This document shows positions 31,325-41,044 of a stretch of 64,000 nt of DNA, one piece after another. Source of the DNA: Psychrobacter sp. NG25 (lineage in GTDB: Bacteria; Pseudomonadota; Gammaproteobacteria; Pseudomonadales; Moraxellaceae). The DNA is taken from positions 1 to 64,000 of the forward strand of contig NZ_JADGMV010000004.1 in NCBI RefSeq assembly GCF_015234355.1. Reading direction: 5' to 3'. The first letter of the stretch is position 1, and the number at the start of each line of letters is the position of its first letter. Under the pieces are notes generated by a model, which saw only the letters and a program-made list of their open reading frames with translations, was not told the origin of the DNA and did no database searches. The position numbers were made by a program, and so were the translations under genes.

Positions 31325-34300
31325 TGTCTAATAACACGATCAACTTCGCCGAAGAATTCAGCTCAAAAGTCCCTGCCTTAACCTTGCTGACTACATTGGG
31401 CTATGAGTTTATTTCGCCCAGTCAATGCCATGCCATGCGCTCAAAGGTTGCTTTAAACAAAGCCACCAATCAAGTGATGCTCCTGCCCGTTATGCGTGCA
31501 TTTTTAGCCAAGCAAACTTTTACATTTGAAGGTAAGGCGCATCATCTATCAGACAGCGCCATTGATAAGATCATGCACGAGCTAAACCCTGCCATGAACT
31601 TAGGCTTGCAGGCGGCAAACGAGGCGTTATATAACGCCATGCTATATGGCGTGACCGTGACTGAGTTTATCGATGGTAAAAAAACCTCGCAAACCATCGC
31701 TCTGATAGATTGGAATAACATCGATAATAATAGCTTTCACGTGACCGAAGAGCTGGTGGTACTGAATAGCGAGGGCACGAGTAGTCGTAGACCTGATATC
31801 GTCTGCTTTGTGAATGGTCTACCGCTGGCAGTGATCGAAGCCAAACGCCCTGATTCGAGTAGAGAGTGGCAATCGACCAATGCCCAAGCGGTGTCCCAGC
31901 ATATTCGCAATCAAAAGCCAAAAGAAATTCCGCATCTATTTGCCTATAGCCAGTTATTACTGGCCATCAATGGTAATGATGGTCTGTATGCCACCTGCGG
32001 TACGCCTGAGAAGTTTTGGGCAAAATGGGTCGAAGAAGAGATCTCTGAGCCTGAGTTTCATCGTTTAAAGAACCAAGTACTCAGTCCTAAGCAAATTGAT
32101 AATTTGTTTGGTGATCGTCCTGCTTCTATTAAAAATGAATATCAGTCATTGATTGCTGGGGGTGATCTGGTCGTTACCGATCAAGACCGTTTAATCATCA
32201 GTCTTTTGCAGCCACAGCGTCTACTTGAGATGACGCGCATGTTTACCTTGTTTGATAAAAAAGTGGGCAAAATTGTCGCCCGTTATCAGCAAGTCTTTGG
32301 TATCAAAGCCCTGATTGAACGTATTAGTAGTTTCGATGAAAAGGGCAGTCGTGAGGGCGGTGTCATTTGGCATACCACAGGCAGTGGTAAATCTTTTACG
32401 ATGGTGTTTTTCTCCAAAGCACTTATTTGGTTAGAAGAACTCGCCAAGTGCCGCGTCATTATCGTCACCGACCGTGTCGATCTAGAAACTCAGCTTAGTA
32501 AAACCTTTGCTTCTGGTGGTGTACTTAGCGATCGAGATAAATCCGATGCCATGGCAACTTCTGGTCGCCGCCTAGCGCAGCAAATCGGGCATGGTAATGA
32601 ACGCGTTATCTTCTCTATTATTAATAAGTTTGGCTCAGCCGTTAAGTATGATGAATGTTATAACGACAGTCCAAACATCATCGTCATGGTCGATGAAGGT
32701 CACCGTAGCCAAAACGGTGAGAATAATATCCGTATGGCACAAGCCCTGCCAAACGCTGCCTTTATTGCCTTTACAGGCACGCCGTTACTGAAAGATGATA
32801 AGACCGAAAACAAATTCGGTAGCATCATTCACTCTTATACCATGCAGCAAGCAGTCAAAGACAAAACCGTTACCCCATTGTTATACGAAGAGCGTATCCC
32901 TGAATTGAATACCAATGACCAAGCTATTGATAGTTGGTTTGACCGTATCACCCAAAAGCTTACCGATGATCAAAAAACGGATCTCAAGCGTAAGTTCTCC
33001 CAAAAAGGTCAAATCTATCAGGTTGAAGGTCGTATTGAGCTGATCGCTCATGATATCTCTGATCACTTCCAAAACTTTAAACAGCAGCACCTAAAAGGTC
33101 AGTTGGCTTGTGACTCTAAAGCCTCAGCTATCCGTTATAAAATGGCATTAGATAAGATTGGCAAAGTGACCTCAGTGGTTGCCATGTCACCACCTGATAC
33201 CCGTGAAGGGCATGACACCGTTGATGGTGAATCAAAAGACATTGTTCAAAACTGGTGGCAAGATAATGTCGCCAATCAATATGGTGGTGATGAAAAAGCC
33301 TATACCAAAGCTATCATAGAAGCCTTTAGTCAGGACGATGGCCCTGATATTATGATCGTTGTCGATAAGCTACTAACGGGCTTTGATGAGCCAAAGAATA
33401 CCGTACTGTATATAGATAAGCCCTTAAAGCAACATAATTTGATTCAGGCAATTGCTCGTGTGAACCGCTTGCATGAGAAAAAGCGTTTTGGTTATCTGAT
33501 TGATTATCGTGGCATCCTAAAAGAGCTGGATATCACCATTGAGAAATACCAAGACTTAGCAGAACGTACGCAAGGAGGCTTTGATATTGAAGACCTCAAA
33601 GGTCTGTATAACGCGATGGATACTGAGTATAAGCAGCTACCAAGACTACATAGCGAGCTGTGGGCGATATTCTCATCAGTGAAGAATAAACAGGATGGGC
33701 AAGCGTTAAGACAAGTGCTAGCACCTAAGATGCAAGAGATCGACGGCAGAGTAGTCGATACCAAGCTCAAAGAACGTGATGATTTCTATGCGGCTTTGAC
33801 CGAGTTTTCTAACGCCATGAAAATTGCATTGCAATCGGCGTCTTTCTTTGAAGACAAATCATTTGATAGCAAACGTGATCGTTATAAACAGGATCTAAAA
33901 GCCTTTGTTAATCTACGCAAGCAAGTGCGCGAGGATGCTGATGAAACCATCGATTACGATGAGTATGAAGCAGATATTCGCAGCTTACTCGATAAGCATA
34001 TTGCAGGGCTTGAGGTGAAAGAAGCAAAGGGCGTTTATCTAGTCGATAACTTAGGTAAGCTGGGAGAAAACGTTAAGCCTGAAGCGATGAGTGACGATGA
34101 AGCACGCAACCAAACCGATAAAATCACTGGTCGTGTTACTAAGATGATTGAGCAAGATTTGGCTGATGATCCTTATGCCCAAGAGTATTTTTCTAAATTG
34201 CTTAAGCAAGCGATTGCGGATGCCAAGGCAATGTTCGATGCGCCAGTGAAGCAATACATGATGTTTGCTGACTTTGAGCAAGCCGTCAAAGACCGTGATG

Positions 34301-34632
34301 TCGCTGATGTACCGAATGAGTTTATCGATGATAGTGGTAAGTTAAACAAACATGCTCAGGCATATTTTGGTTTGTTTAAGCACTTATTTGATGCTGATTT
34401 CTTGATAGATAAAGAGTTAGATAACGACAAGCTAGTCGCTTACGCCTTTGAGATTGATAATATCGTTAAGACAGCAGTGGCTGAGTATTCTATTAATCCA
34501 GCAGAGATCGAAAATGCTATTAGTGTCAAATTGCTGCCGATGTTATTTATGGATTTGGGTATCGATAAAGCGCAACAGCTCATCGAGGAAGTGCTAAAGA
34601 TTACCCGTCTTGGACTTTCAAGAGACAAGTAG
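31324..34632 (+). CDS. hsdR: Type I restriction-modification restriction subunit
   Basis: 1102 residues from the ATG at 31324, which overlaps the ptuB stop. An N-terminal PD-(D/E)xK nuclease (RRPDIVCF ... AVIEAKRPD, about residues 155-180) is followed by the SF2 translocase: Walker A TTGSGKSF (about 350), DEGH (about 460, MVDEGHRSQ), motif III FTGTPL, motif VI QAIARVNR. The C-terminal helical part contacts HsdM. It works with hsdM and hsdS, from which it is separated by 4.8 kb of other defence genes. Length is normal for the family. Confidence 0.95.
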   Translation: MSNNTINFAEEFSSKVPALTLLTTLGYEFISPSQCHAMRSKVALNKATNQVMLLPVMRAFLAKQTFTFEGKAHHLSDSAIDKIMHELNPAMNLGLQAANEALYNAMLYGVTVTEFIDGKKTSQTIALIDWNNIDNNSFHVTEELVVLNSEGTSSRRPDIVCFVNGLPLAVIEAKRPDSSREWQSTNAQAVSQHIRNQKPKEIPHLFAYSQLLLAINGNDGLYATCGTPEKFWAKWVEEEISEPEFHRLKNQVLSPKQIDNLFGDRPASIKNEYQSLIAGGDLVVTDQDRLIISLLQPQRLLEMTRMFTLFDKKVGKIVARYQQVFGIKALIERISSFDEKGSREGGVIWHTTGSGKSFTMVFFSKALIWLEELAKCRVIIVTDRVDLETQLSKTFASGGVLSDRDKSDAMATSGRRLAQQIGHGNERVIFSIINKFGSAVKYDECYNDSPNIIVMVDEGHRSQNGENNIRMAQALPNAAFIAFTGTPLLKDDKTENKFGSIIHSYTMQQAVKDKTVTPLLYEERIPELNTNDQAIDSWFDRITQKLTDDQKTDLKRKFSQKGQIYQVEGRIELIAHDISDHFQNFKQQHLKGQLACDSKASAIRYKMALDKIGKVTSVVAMSPPDTREGHDTVDGESKDIVQNWWQDNVANQYGGDEKAYTKAIIEAFSQDDGPDIMIVVDKLLTGFDEPKNTVLYIDKPLKQHNLIQAIARVNRLHEKKRFGYLIDYRGILKELDITIEKYQDLAERTQGGFDIEDLKGLYNAMDTEYKQLPRLHSELWAIFSSVKNKQDGQALRQVLAPKMQEIDGRVVDTKLKERDDFYAALTEFSNAMKIALQSASFFEDKSFDSKRDRYKQDLKAFVNLRKQVREDADETIDYDEYEADIRSLLDKHIAGLEVKEAKGVYLVDNLGKLGENVKPEAMSDDEARNQTDKITGRVTKMIEQDLADDPYAQEYFSKLLKQAIADAKAMFDAPVKQYMMFADFEQAVKDRDVADVPNEFIDDSGKLNKHAQAYFGLFKHLFDADFLIDKELDNDKLVAYAFEIDNIVKTAVAEYSINPAEIENAISVKLLPMLFMDLGIDKAQQLIEEVLKITRLGLSRDK

Positions 34633-34660
34633 CCTAAGAGCAGCAAGAGGGTAGTAGGCA

Positions 34661-35485
34661 ATGACTGAGAATGGTGTGTTTTATTATGGTCAAGATAAAA
34701 TTGACTATGAAGTTGTGCGTAAAGAAGTAACTTATAAAGAAAAGATAAACCAGCCTGAAAGCGACAAGCTGATTGCTAAAAAGACCAAGCCTCGCAAAGT
34801 GGTCATCAAAGTACATCCTGATCAGCGTGTGGTTGCCACCGCACCTGTCGATGCTACCGATGAGATGATTTATGATGCCATGATGAAGCGTGCGCGCTGG
34901 ATATGGCAAAGCCTACAAGGTTTTGCCAAACAACAAGATCATGTATTGCTCAAGCGTTATGTCAGCGGTGAAACCCAATTTTATCTAGGCCGTCGTTACG
35001 TGTTAAAAGTGATAACCAATATAGAAACTGCCAATGTAATACATAGCACTGTGAAGCTTAGTCGCGGTAAGTTAAATGTAGAATTGTCTCAAAGCGATTC
35101 TACATTAAATAGTGAAGAACGAATTACTATCGTCAAAAGCCTAATTGATAAATGGTATAAAGATAAATTTACATCAATCTCTAGAGAGAGGCTTGATGCC
35201 TTGATACATAAGGCTTCATGGGTAAAAAATAGTCCTTCATTGAGACTGATGTTAATGAAAAAACAATGGGGTAGCTGCTCTACTAAAGGCAATCTAATAC
35301 TTAATCCGCATTTGGTAAAAGCACCAAAGGAATGCATTGACTACGTTATACTACATGAGCTCTGTCATATCGCTGAGCATAATCATAGCGAAAACTTTTG
35401 GCGGCTACTAACGCAAGTAATGCCGAACTGGAAAGAGGTGAAAGCTAGGCTTGATGGGATGGCTGAGCTTTATTTGAATGAGTGA
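34661..35485 (+). CDS. YgjP/DUF45-type metallopeptidase
   Basis: A 274-residue protein with the zinc peptidase motif HELCHIAEHNHSENFW (H-E-x-x-H plus a distal His, about residues 231-247) typical of the DUF45/YgjP family. KKQWGSCSTKGN before it is also a family block. The gene directly follows hsdR with 28 bases between, a common association in type I R-M loci; its role there is not established. Confidence 0.85.
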   Translation: MTENGVFYYGQDKIDYEVVRKEVTYKEKINQPESDKLIAKKTKPRKVVIKVHPDQRVVATAPVDATDEMIYDAMMKRARWIWQSLQGFAKQQDHVLLKRYVSGETQFYLGRRYVLKVITNIETANVIHSTVKLSRGKLNVELSQSDSTLNSEERITIVKSLIDKWYKDKFTSISRERLDALIHKASWVKNSPSLRLMLMKKQWGSCSTKGNLILNPHLVKAPKECIDYVILHELCHIAEHNHSENFWRLLTQVMPNWKEVKARLDGMAELYLNE

Positions 35486-35824
35486 GTATTAGTCATTGCT
35501 GCTACGGCAATGACTCTAGGATTATAGATAGTCCCATCTATCGAAACTTTCATAAGATGCATTCTAATTTCTATAATCCTCCCTTTTCTAGGTTACTAAT
35601 ATATATATTATTGGTATACTTGCCTGCTGTATAAGAACAAACAAATGTCTTTATTGTTGATTGATGGCGATAATTTTAGATCCTTTAGAAAATTATCATG
35701 AATGCTAAATTGATTTCACCTTTTGTCTTACTTTATAACTGCCAGTTAACTTGATCTAAGTATCAGCTGTATCTTTACAGTGCGCTATTAGAAAAACAGC
35801 TACAAGACTATTTCGAGAAATGAA
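35486..35824. other. Intergenic end of the defence island
   Basis: AGTCATTGC-TGCTAC-GGCAATGACT at 35492-35514 is a stem that may end the hsdR transcript. The rest is AT-rich with no gene seen. Confidence 0.5.
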
Positions 35825-36523
35825 ATGCTTATATCTTCCATACCTACATCTACCCAGCATAGCTGGAAAAATATAGAAAATATTTCTATTATTGAATCAA
35901 ATGAGTCATTGCTAACCATCCCAAATACGGAAAACCTAAAGCAATTTCCCATTTATTTTGATCATAATATTCCTCATGCCATCAATATTTGTGTTGCCAG
36001 GCATTCTGTTACCCAAAGATTACAACAAGCTGCTAACTTACTTCCTGACCATCTAGGTATTTTGGTACTTGATGCTTGGCGTTCTCGTGCTGTGCAAAAA
36101 GCCCTTCAAGAAGAAGTTGGTAATACTATTAAGATTAAGTATCCACATCTTAGTGTCAGTGAGCAACAACAGCTTCTATCAGATTTTGTTGCGCCCGCGC
36201 GAGCAGATTTTATTAGCCCGCATTTAACAGGGGGCTCTGTAGATATCACTCTGTTTGAGCGTGAGACAGGTGAGTGGCTAGATATGGGTGCTGATTTTGA
36301 TGAACCTACAGAACGCTCACATACTCATTTCTATGAAGATCAGCCTGAGCATCCTGCTTGTCAAAACCGACGCTTGTTATATTCAGTTATGAGTAATGTG
36401 GGTTTCACCAACTTACCCACTGAATGGTGGCATTTTGATTATGGAAATCCACTTTGGGCCTATTATAACCAACAAAATCATGCCGTTTATGGCGCCGCTC
36501 ATTGGGATGCTGTGACCCATTAA
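35825..36523 (+). CDS. D-Ala-D-Ala dipeptidase-like protein (VanX / M15D family)
   Basis: A 232-residue cytosolic protein. M15D zinc-peptidase motifs: SPHLTGGSVDITL (SxHxxGxAxD-type, about residues 136-148) with His and Asp ligands, the catalytic-Glu/His block EWWHFDYG (about residue 199), and VLDAWRS. Such enzymes cleave D-Ala-D-Ala or related dipeptides. Ala in the usual GxAxD position is Ser here, a mild change. It is followed 56 bases later by a DUF819 permease, so the pair may recycle peptidoglycan-derived or other dipeptides. Confidence 0.85.
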   Translation: MLISSIPTSTQHSWKNIENISIIESNESLLTIPNTENLKQFPIYFDHNIPHAINICVARHSVTQRLQQAANLLPDHLGILVLDAWRSRAVQKALQEEVGNTIKIKYPHLSVSEQQQLLSDFVAPARADFISPHLTGGSVDITLFERETGEWLDMGADFDEPTERSHTHFYEDQPEHPACQNRRLLYSVMSNVGFTNLPTEWWHFDYGNPLWAYYNQQNHAVYGAAHWDAVTH

Positions 36524-36579
36524 TGACTACTACTTCTCCATTTTGAGACGTGTCTATATCAAGTTAAAGGAGGAATATT

Positions 36580-37800
36580 ATGGAAACATTGATTCAAGCA
36601 GATGATCATTTAGCCTTATGGGCGTTTGTTATGGTCGCAGCAACCTCTGCTATTTTTATCGAACAACGTTATAAATGGGCAAGTAAAATTCCAGGTGCTG
36701 TCATTGCACTATTAATTGCTATTGCCGCATCCAACCTAAAAATCATCCCAACAGATGCACCTACATATGACATCGTCTGGGGTTATATCGTCCCACTAGC
36801 AATACCTTTGCTATTGTTCAAAACCAATATACAGTCTCTTATTAAAGAGAGCTGGAAATTATTACTGTTGTTTTTAGCTTCGTCTATGGCAACTATGGTT
36901 GGTACTATTCTTGCATTTATGGCTCTACGTCATTACATTCCAGAATTAGACAAAGTAAGTGGCATGATTTCAGCGTCATACAGTGGTGGAGGGGTGAACT
37001 ACGCCGCCATGTCAGCCAAGTTAGCACCAAGTGAAAGCATTAATGCAGCTACTATTGTGGCTGACAATATGATGATGGCTTTTTACTTCTTGATATTAAT
37101 TGGCTTAGCTGGAATACCTATTGTACGTCGCATATGGGGTTCGCCACATACCGATGCAATTGAGAAAAATCCGGAAATGTTAAACAGTCGTACATTGTCC
37201 GAAGCATTCTGGAAGCCCAATCTTATTTCTTTAAAAGATATTGCGATTTGCTTGGCTGCTTCAATGCTAATCGTATTAATTTCGTTCAAGCTATCAGCAT
37301 TTTTACAGGCGCTATTGGGCACTAGCGATAATATTGTAGTTGGCCTTATCATTAGTTTGATTACTGATAAGTATCTTTTGTTAACGACAATCACGTTTAT
37401 AATAGTTTCTATCTTTAAAAGCTCTTTTGAAAAGCTTAATGGTAGTCAAGAGTTGGGTACTTACTGCATTTACTTGTTCTTTGTAGTCATCGGTATTCCA
37501 GCATCAATTGGTTTGATAGTGACTCAAGCACCACTGCTGTTTGTATTTGTCTTGATAATTGCTATGGTCAATTTAGCGATCACCATGGGAGTGGGTAAAC
37601 TGTTCAAGTTTAGCGTTGAAGAAGTAGTGCTGGCTTGTAATGCCAATATTGGTGGTCCGACGACTGCGGCAGCGTTAGCTATTAGTAAGGGTTGGGCTAA
37701 CTTAGTAGGCCCTATCTTGGTTATCGGTACGGTAGGCTATGTAATCGGAAATTATGTAGGCACTATTGTATATTTCCTAGTGACTCAGATTGGTATGTAG
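36580..37800 (+). CDS. DUF819-family membrane permease-like protein
   Basis: 406 residues, about 10-11 hydrophobic helices, with SYSGGGVNYAAMSAKL (about residues 134-149) and CNANIGGPTTAAALA (about 351-365), the two matching glycine-rich re-entrant-like motifs of the DUF819/YjcL family. Function is not proven; the inverted repeat motifs suggest a transporter. AAAGGAGG upstream of the ATG. Probably cotranscribed with the dipeptidase. Confidence 0.85.
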   Translation: METLIQADDHLALWAFVMVAATSAIFIEQRYKWASKIPGAVIALLIAIAASNLKIIPTDAPTYDIVWGYIVPLAIPLLLFKTNIQSLIKESWKLLLLFLASSMATMVGTILAFMALRHYIPELDKVSGMISASYSGGGVNYAAMSAKLAPSESINAATIVADNMMMAFYFLILIGLAGIPIVRRIWGSPHTDAIEKNPEMLNSRTLSEAFWKPNLISLKDIAICLAASMLIVLISFKLSAFLQALLGTSDNIVVGLIISLITDKYLLLTTITFIIVSIFKSSFEKLNGSQELGTYCIYLFFVVIGIPASIGLIVTQAPLLFVFVLIIAMVNLAITMGVGKLFKFSVEEVVLACNANIGGPTTAAALAISKGWANLVGPILVIGTVGYVIGNYVGTIVYFLVTQIGM

Positions 37801-37916
37801 TTATTAAAATAGAAAATACCATCAGTGTCGACCTTTGACTTCTTGAAGGTTAGACAAGAAAAAACCATATCAGTTGTACGTTTTTATATATTGTTCAGGA
37901 AATATAGACTAAGAAA

Positions 37917-37951
37917 TAAAAAGCAAGCCACTAGAGGTGGCTTGCTTTTTA
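37917..37951. terminator. Rho-independent terminator after the DUF819 gene
   Basis: AAAAAGCAAGCCAC-TAGA-GGTGGCTTGCTTTTT forms a strong stem with A and T runs on both sides. Confidence 0.85.
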
Positions 37952-38079
37952 TTTACTTTCTGAAAAACTTTCTAGTTATGGCGTGCCTGCATGCCCCACC
38001 TTAACTTGCACAGCTAACATACGTCCTTCGGTTTCTGCCTCAGATGAGACTTTAGCCTAGATTGGAAAGCTCCACTTAA

Positions 38080-38181
38080 AAAGGTACAAAAGAATATCTT
38101 GATGACGGTTATTTTTTAGCACTAGATGCTTACGGGGCCTATGATAAGGCTAAAGAAGCTAGCGTAGTCTGTAAGGTGTAA
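38080..38181 (+). pseudogene. Remnant of a small ORF
   Basis: The frame GTKEYLDDGYFLALDAYGAY then DKAKEASVVCKV ends with TAA at 38179-38181 and reads like protein, but an in-frame stop lies directly upstream and there is no start codon. Family not recognised. The 500-base gap 37801-38306 otherwise holds only two terminators. Confidence 0.35.
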
Positions 38182-38225
38182 TCTTATAAAAGTTTTAGTT
38201 AAAATATAGCTGAACTGACTAAAAT

Positions 38226-38263
38226 GAAAAAGCCTCAACTTATGAGCTGAGGCTTTTTTTATT
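38226..38263. terminator. Rho-independent terminator, convergent region
   Basis: AAAAAGCCTCAAC-TTAT-GAGCTGAGGCTTTTTTT: a stem with T-run, usable from either side. It probably also ends the minus-strand operon of the tRNA-Val element. Confidence 0.75.
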
Positions 38264-38306
38264 TTTCTGATTCAAATCTAGCAGATACTCCTCACTATCT
38301 AAAGCT

Positions 38307-38627
38307 CTACCTACCTAAGACAAGCTGCCCACCAGAAAAGCTGATACATCCATCACAGAACCAAGAGTTCAATCTCCTTGCATAATGTATATCTGCTGGA
38401 ACATCTAATTGATAGGGACGACCACAGTACTCACAGTGTATGTCATCTAAATAAACCTGACATTTTGCAAGCGTAGCAAATAATGCATCAAGCTCCATGT
38501 CGTGGTCATAACAAAGTATTTTCAAATGCGCTATATAATCACTAGGGGACACATAAGACCAATACTCATGGCACAAATGCTTTGCTGTACCCTCTAGAGC
38601 TAAATCAAAGACGAAGTTCATACTCAT
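38307..38627 (-). CDS. Small zinc-ribbon-like protein of the integrative element
   Basis: 106 residues from the ATG at 38627 (AAGGAG just upstream), rather than a longer in-frame start that overlaps the neighbour. Two Cys pairs, CEYC (about residue 71) and CDGC (about residue 94), look like a zinc ribbon. The N-terminal part is helical. No family recognised; it is carried as cargo by the small element. Confidence 0.6.
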   Translation of the reverse strand: MSMNFVFDLALEGTAKHLCHEYWSYVSPSDYIAHLKILCYDHDMELDALFATLAKCQVYLDDIHCEYCGRPYQLDVPADIHYARRLNSWFCDGCISFSGGQLVLGR

Positions 38628-38637
38628 AATATTCTCC

Positions 38638-38928
38638 TTAGTACCCATAGCCAGTGTGTGGTAGTAGCTCGTAAAGCGCACTCCGTAGCTGACCACGCAT
38701 CTCATCAAGTACATAGTCAGGATTGGCATCTAAGCGTTTCTGAACCCATATGCGCAGCGCCATATGATTATCAAAGCAACTATCCACGTTTAAGAAACGA
38801 GCCAAACCACTACCTGACTGAATACAGAGCTCACAAATGAGGTAGTTACCTATATTGTTTGCGTCATTACTGACATAGCCACTAGGTTTGAACGTCGCAT
38901 GCAGTTTATCGTAATCAATGATTTTCAT
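38638..38928 (-). CDS. Hypothetical small protein of the integrative element
   Basis: A 96-residue protein. Its start overlaps the integrase stop (ATGA), so translation is coupled. Contains an ICELCIQSG Cys-x-x-Cys near residue 33 and a C-terminal helix (YVLDEMRGQLRSALYELL). Family not recognised. Confidence 0.6.
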   Translation of the reverse strand: MKIIDYDKLHATFKPSGYVSNDANNIGNYLICELCIQSGSGLARFLNVDSCFDNHMALRIWVQKRLDANPDYVLDEMRGQLRSALYELLPHTGYGY

Positions 38929-40127
38929 TGTGACGTCTCCTTGTCAGTAGATACCTGAGCAATCTGACTGCGATTGACCAATGCTTCAAATGCACTACCA
39001 TCCTGCCTAGTCATATTCGGTACGTAACGGCTATACGTGTTAAACAACATCTTGGTCGTAGAGTGTCCCATTTGGCTGGCTATCCACTCAGGACTTTCGC
39101 CAGCAGCTAACCATAACGTCGCTGCAGTATGACGGCTCTGATAGGCATTACGCTTCTTGAGACCCAAGATCTTAAGAGTAGGGTGCCAAACACGCTTATT
39201 CACATTGTTATAATCAAGTGGTTCACCTGTATGCGCGCAAAACACATAATCAGAGCGTCCATAAGTAATTGTCTGCTGCTCTTTTAGAGCGTCATAGACC
39301 CAAGGTGACATTTGAATCGCACGGTAAGACTCCTGAGTTTTAGGAGGAACAATTTTGCCTTTGACATAAGCTTGTTTGATCACAATCTCACGTCGATTAA
39401 AGTCAATGTTTTCCCAAGTCAACCCATCAATCTCACTCGTACGCATCCCTGTAAAAAAACGTACCAGATAATAATTGCGATAGTCTGCTCTCACACCGTT
39501 AATAAACGTCCAAACCTCATTCAGTGTGAATGGTTGAATATCCGTTTTAGGCTGTTTGAGTGCATTGATATCGTAGTAAGGATTATCAAACTGATAGCGT
39601 TTAGCTGCTTCTTTTAGTATCATACCTAAAGGTACCATGATCGAATTGATGCGTGCCGCTGACAGATGTTTGTTAGCTTTTCCGTACGTTACTTTGGCGA
39701 GCGATGAACGGAAGGCTAATACATCTGTCTTTTTTATGAGATGAATGGGCTTAGTCCCAAACTTAACAATCAAGTACATATCAATAATCTCCTTTATTTT
39801 GCGCTTGTAAGTATCACGCCATTCAATTTCTTTTTCAGAAAACCATAATTTTGCAAACTGTTCAAAAGAGGGCGTATCGGTATTAATGCATTCCTTGCGA
39901 TCGTTTAACGCTACCATTTCTGCCGCTTTATCACTTTTTGGAAAGTACTTAGCATAGTTAAACAAACCTAGGATGATTTCTGCTTCCATTTTCTCAATCA
40001 CTTTTTCAAGCTTTTTGCGATTCGCTGGAGTGTCCGTCAGGTTTGTCGTCTCCCGACAGCGTATACCCATATAATAAAAATCGACAAATAGCATATTGCT
40101 ACCTCTGCGGGTTCTAATACTAGCCAT
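38925..40127 (-). CDS. int: Phage-type tyrosine integrase
   Basis: A 400-residue integrase: N-terminal Arm-binding DUF3596-like segment (ASIRTRRGSNMLFVDFYYMG), SAM-like core-binding domain (about 95-200), and catalytic domain with FTGMRTSEIDG (Arg), PKTQESYRAI (strand), YQSRHTAATL (Arg-His, with Tyr in the first His position as in many related integrases), MGHSTTKMLFNTYSRY (Gly-His and Tyr). It is the integrase of the small element next to tRNA-Val, whose 3' end is the likely attachment site. Confidence 0.93.
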   Translation of the reverse strand: MASIRTRRGSNMLFVDFYYMGIRCRETTNLTDTPANRKKLEKVIEKMEAEIILGLFNYAKYFPKSDKAAEMVALNDRKECINTDTPSFEQFAKLWFSEKEIEWRDTYKRKIKEIIDMYLIVKFGTKPIHLIKKTDVLAFRSSLAKVTYGKANKHLSAARINSIMVPLGMILKEAAKRYQFDNPYYDINALKQPKTDIQPFTLNEVWTFINGVRADYRNYYLVRFFTGMRTSEIDGLTWENIDFNRREIVIKQAYVKGKIVPPKTQESYRAIQMSPWVYDALKEQQTITYGRSDYVFCAHTGEPLDYNNVNKRVWHPTLKILGLKKRNAYQSRHTAATLWLAAGESPEWIASQMGHSTTKMLFNTYSRYVPNMTRQDGSAFEALVNRSQIAQVSTDKETSQ

Positions 40128-40138
40128 CCTATTTCTCC

Positions 40139-40354
40139 TTATTGTAGTGCCATGGCGTTGATGCTACCGGCGATGCCAGTGCGCATATCTTTTTCAATCT
40201 CCTCCCAAATGTACAAAATCTTACGACCACCGAACGGGCGTATATAATGAATGCCCTCGATAAGCACACTATCCTTGAGCTCATTACGGATAGTACGAGG
40301 GTTATATTTGATGAGCTCAGAAAGCTCTTGGGTAGTTAGGTAGGTATGTGACAT
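40139..40354 (-). CDS. Excisionase-like HTH protein
   Basis: 71 residues from the ATG at 40354 (AAGGAA upstream). A short winged-helix-like protein (YLTTQELSELIKYNPRTIRN, then IHYIRPFGGRKILYIWEEIE), the plan of excisionases and AlpA-type factors, directly before the integrase. It probably sets the direction of recombination. Confidence 0.75.
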   Translation of the reverse strand: MSHTYLTTQELSELIKYNPRTIRNELKDSVLIEGIHYIRPFGGRKILYIWEEIEKDMRTGIAGSINAMALQ

Positions 40355-40433
40355 AATAAATTCCTTGTAAGCCAATTAAATAACTAGGTTGTTTTATCAA
40401 AATAACAAATAATTCTATAAAAGTAATTTGTTG

Positions 40434-40485
40434 TTCGATACAAGTACTTTACTAGCTATCGTTAGTCGATACAAGTACTTTTTTA
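40434..40485. promoter_or_regulatory. Two direct repeats, probable operator of the element's regulator
   Basis: TCGATACAAGTACTTTACTAG at 40434 and TCGATACAAGTACTTTTTTA at 40465, 31 bp (about three helix turns) apart. Each contains the palindrome AAGTACTT. They lie between the divergent excisionase and HTH regulator genes. Confidence 0.7.
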
Positions 40486-40504
40486 GTCTATTAAGGAATT
40501 ATTA

Positions 40505-40729
40505 ATGATTTTATGTAATTTACCAGTGCTACTAGCTGAACGACGTATGAAGGTTGCAGATCTAATAAGAATGACAGGAATTAGCAAGTCGACAGTGCAC
40601 AAGATATATAACGAACAGACTTCAAGAATAGATTTTGACACTATGGATAAAATTTGTGAGGCGCTAGATATTGAAGTAGGTGATTTATTTACTTATGTAC
40701 CTAACGAGCCGCTAGATAAAGAGAAATAA
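40505..40729 (+). CDS. Cro/CI (XRE)-type small regulator
   Basis: A 74-residue single-domain helix-turn-helix protein (MKVADLIRMTGISKSTVHKI, then DFDTMDKICEALDIEVGDLF), complete for a Cro-like or YozG-like regulator. AAGGAATT before the ATG. It is divergent from the excisionase with paired operator-like repeats between, so it probably represses excision functions. Confidence 0.85.
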   Translation: MILCNLPVLLAERRMKVADLIRMTGISKSTVHKIYNEQTSRIDFDTMDKICEALDIEVGDLFTYVPNEPLDKEK

Positions 40730-40926
40730 ATCTTGAAAGTGTTTTAGATAATTTAGGGTAGAGGTCGAAAGTGCTACTCTGAAAGAAAGGTGAATTAGAG
40801 AGCAGGCGCAACTTAGGCACAATTTGGGCACACACGTTTTTTGATGACGTTTACTGAAAGTGAGAAAAGAGGAGATTTGAATCGACATATAGTTTCCTTT
40901 TCCTCTATAGCCCATATATTACAGAC

Positions 40927-40960
40927 AAAAAAAGCCCCAATCGTGAGATTGGGGCTTTCT
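40927..40960. terminator. Terminator beside tRNA-Val
   Basis: AAAAAAAGCCCCAATC-GTGA-GATTGGGGCTTTCT is a stem with A/T flanks, placed just after the 3' end of the minus-strand tRNA. It probably ends the tRNA transcript. Confidence 0.8.
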
Positions 40961-40967
40961 AAATATT

Positions 40968-41044
<77 letters not shown>

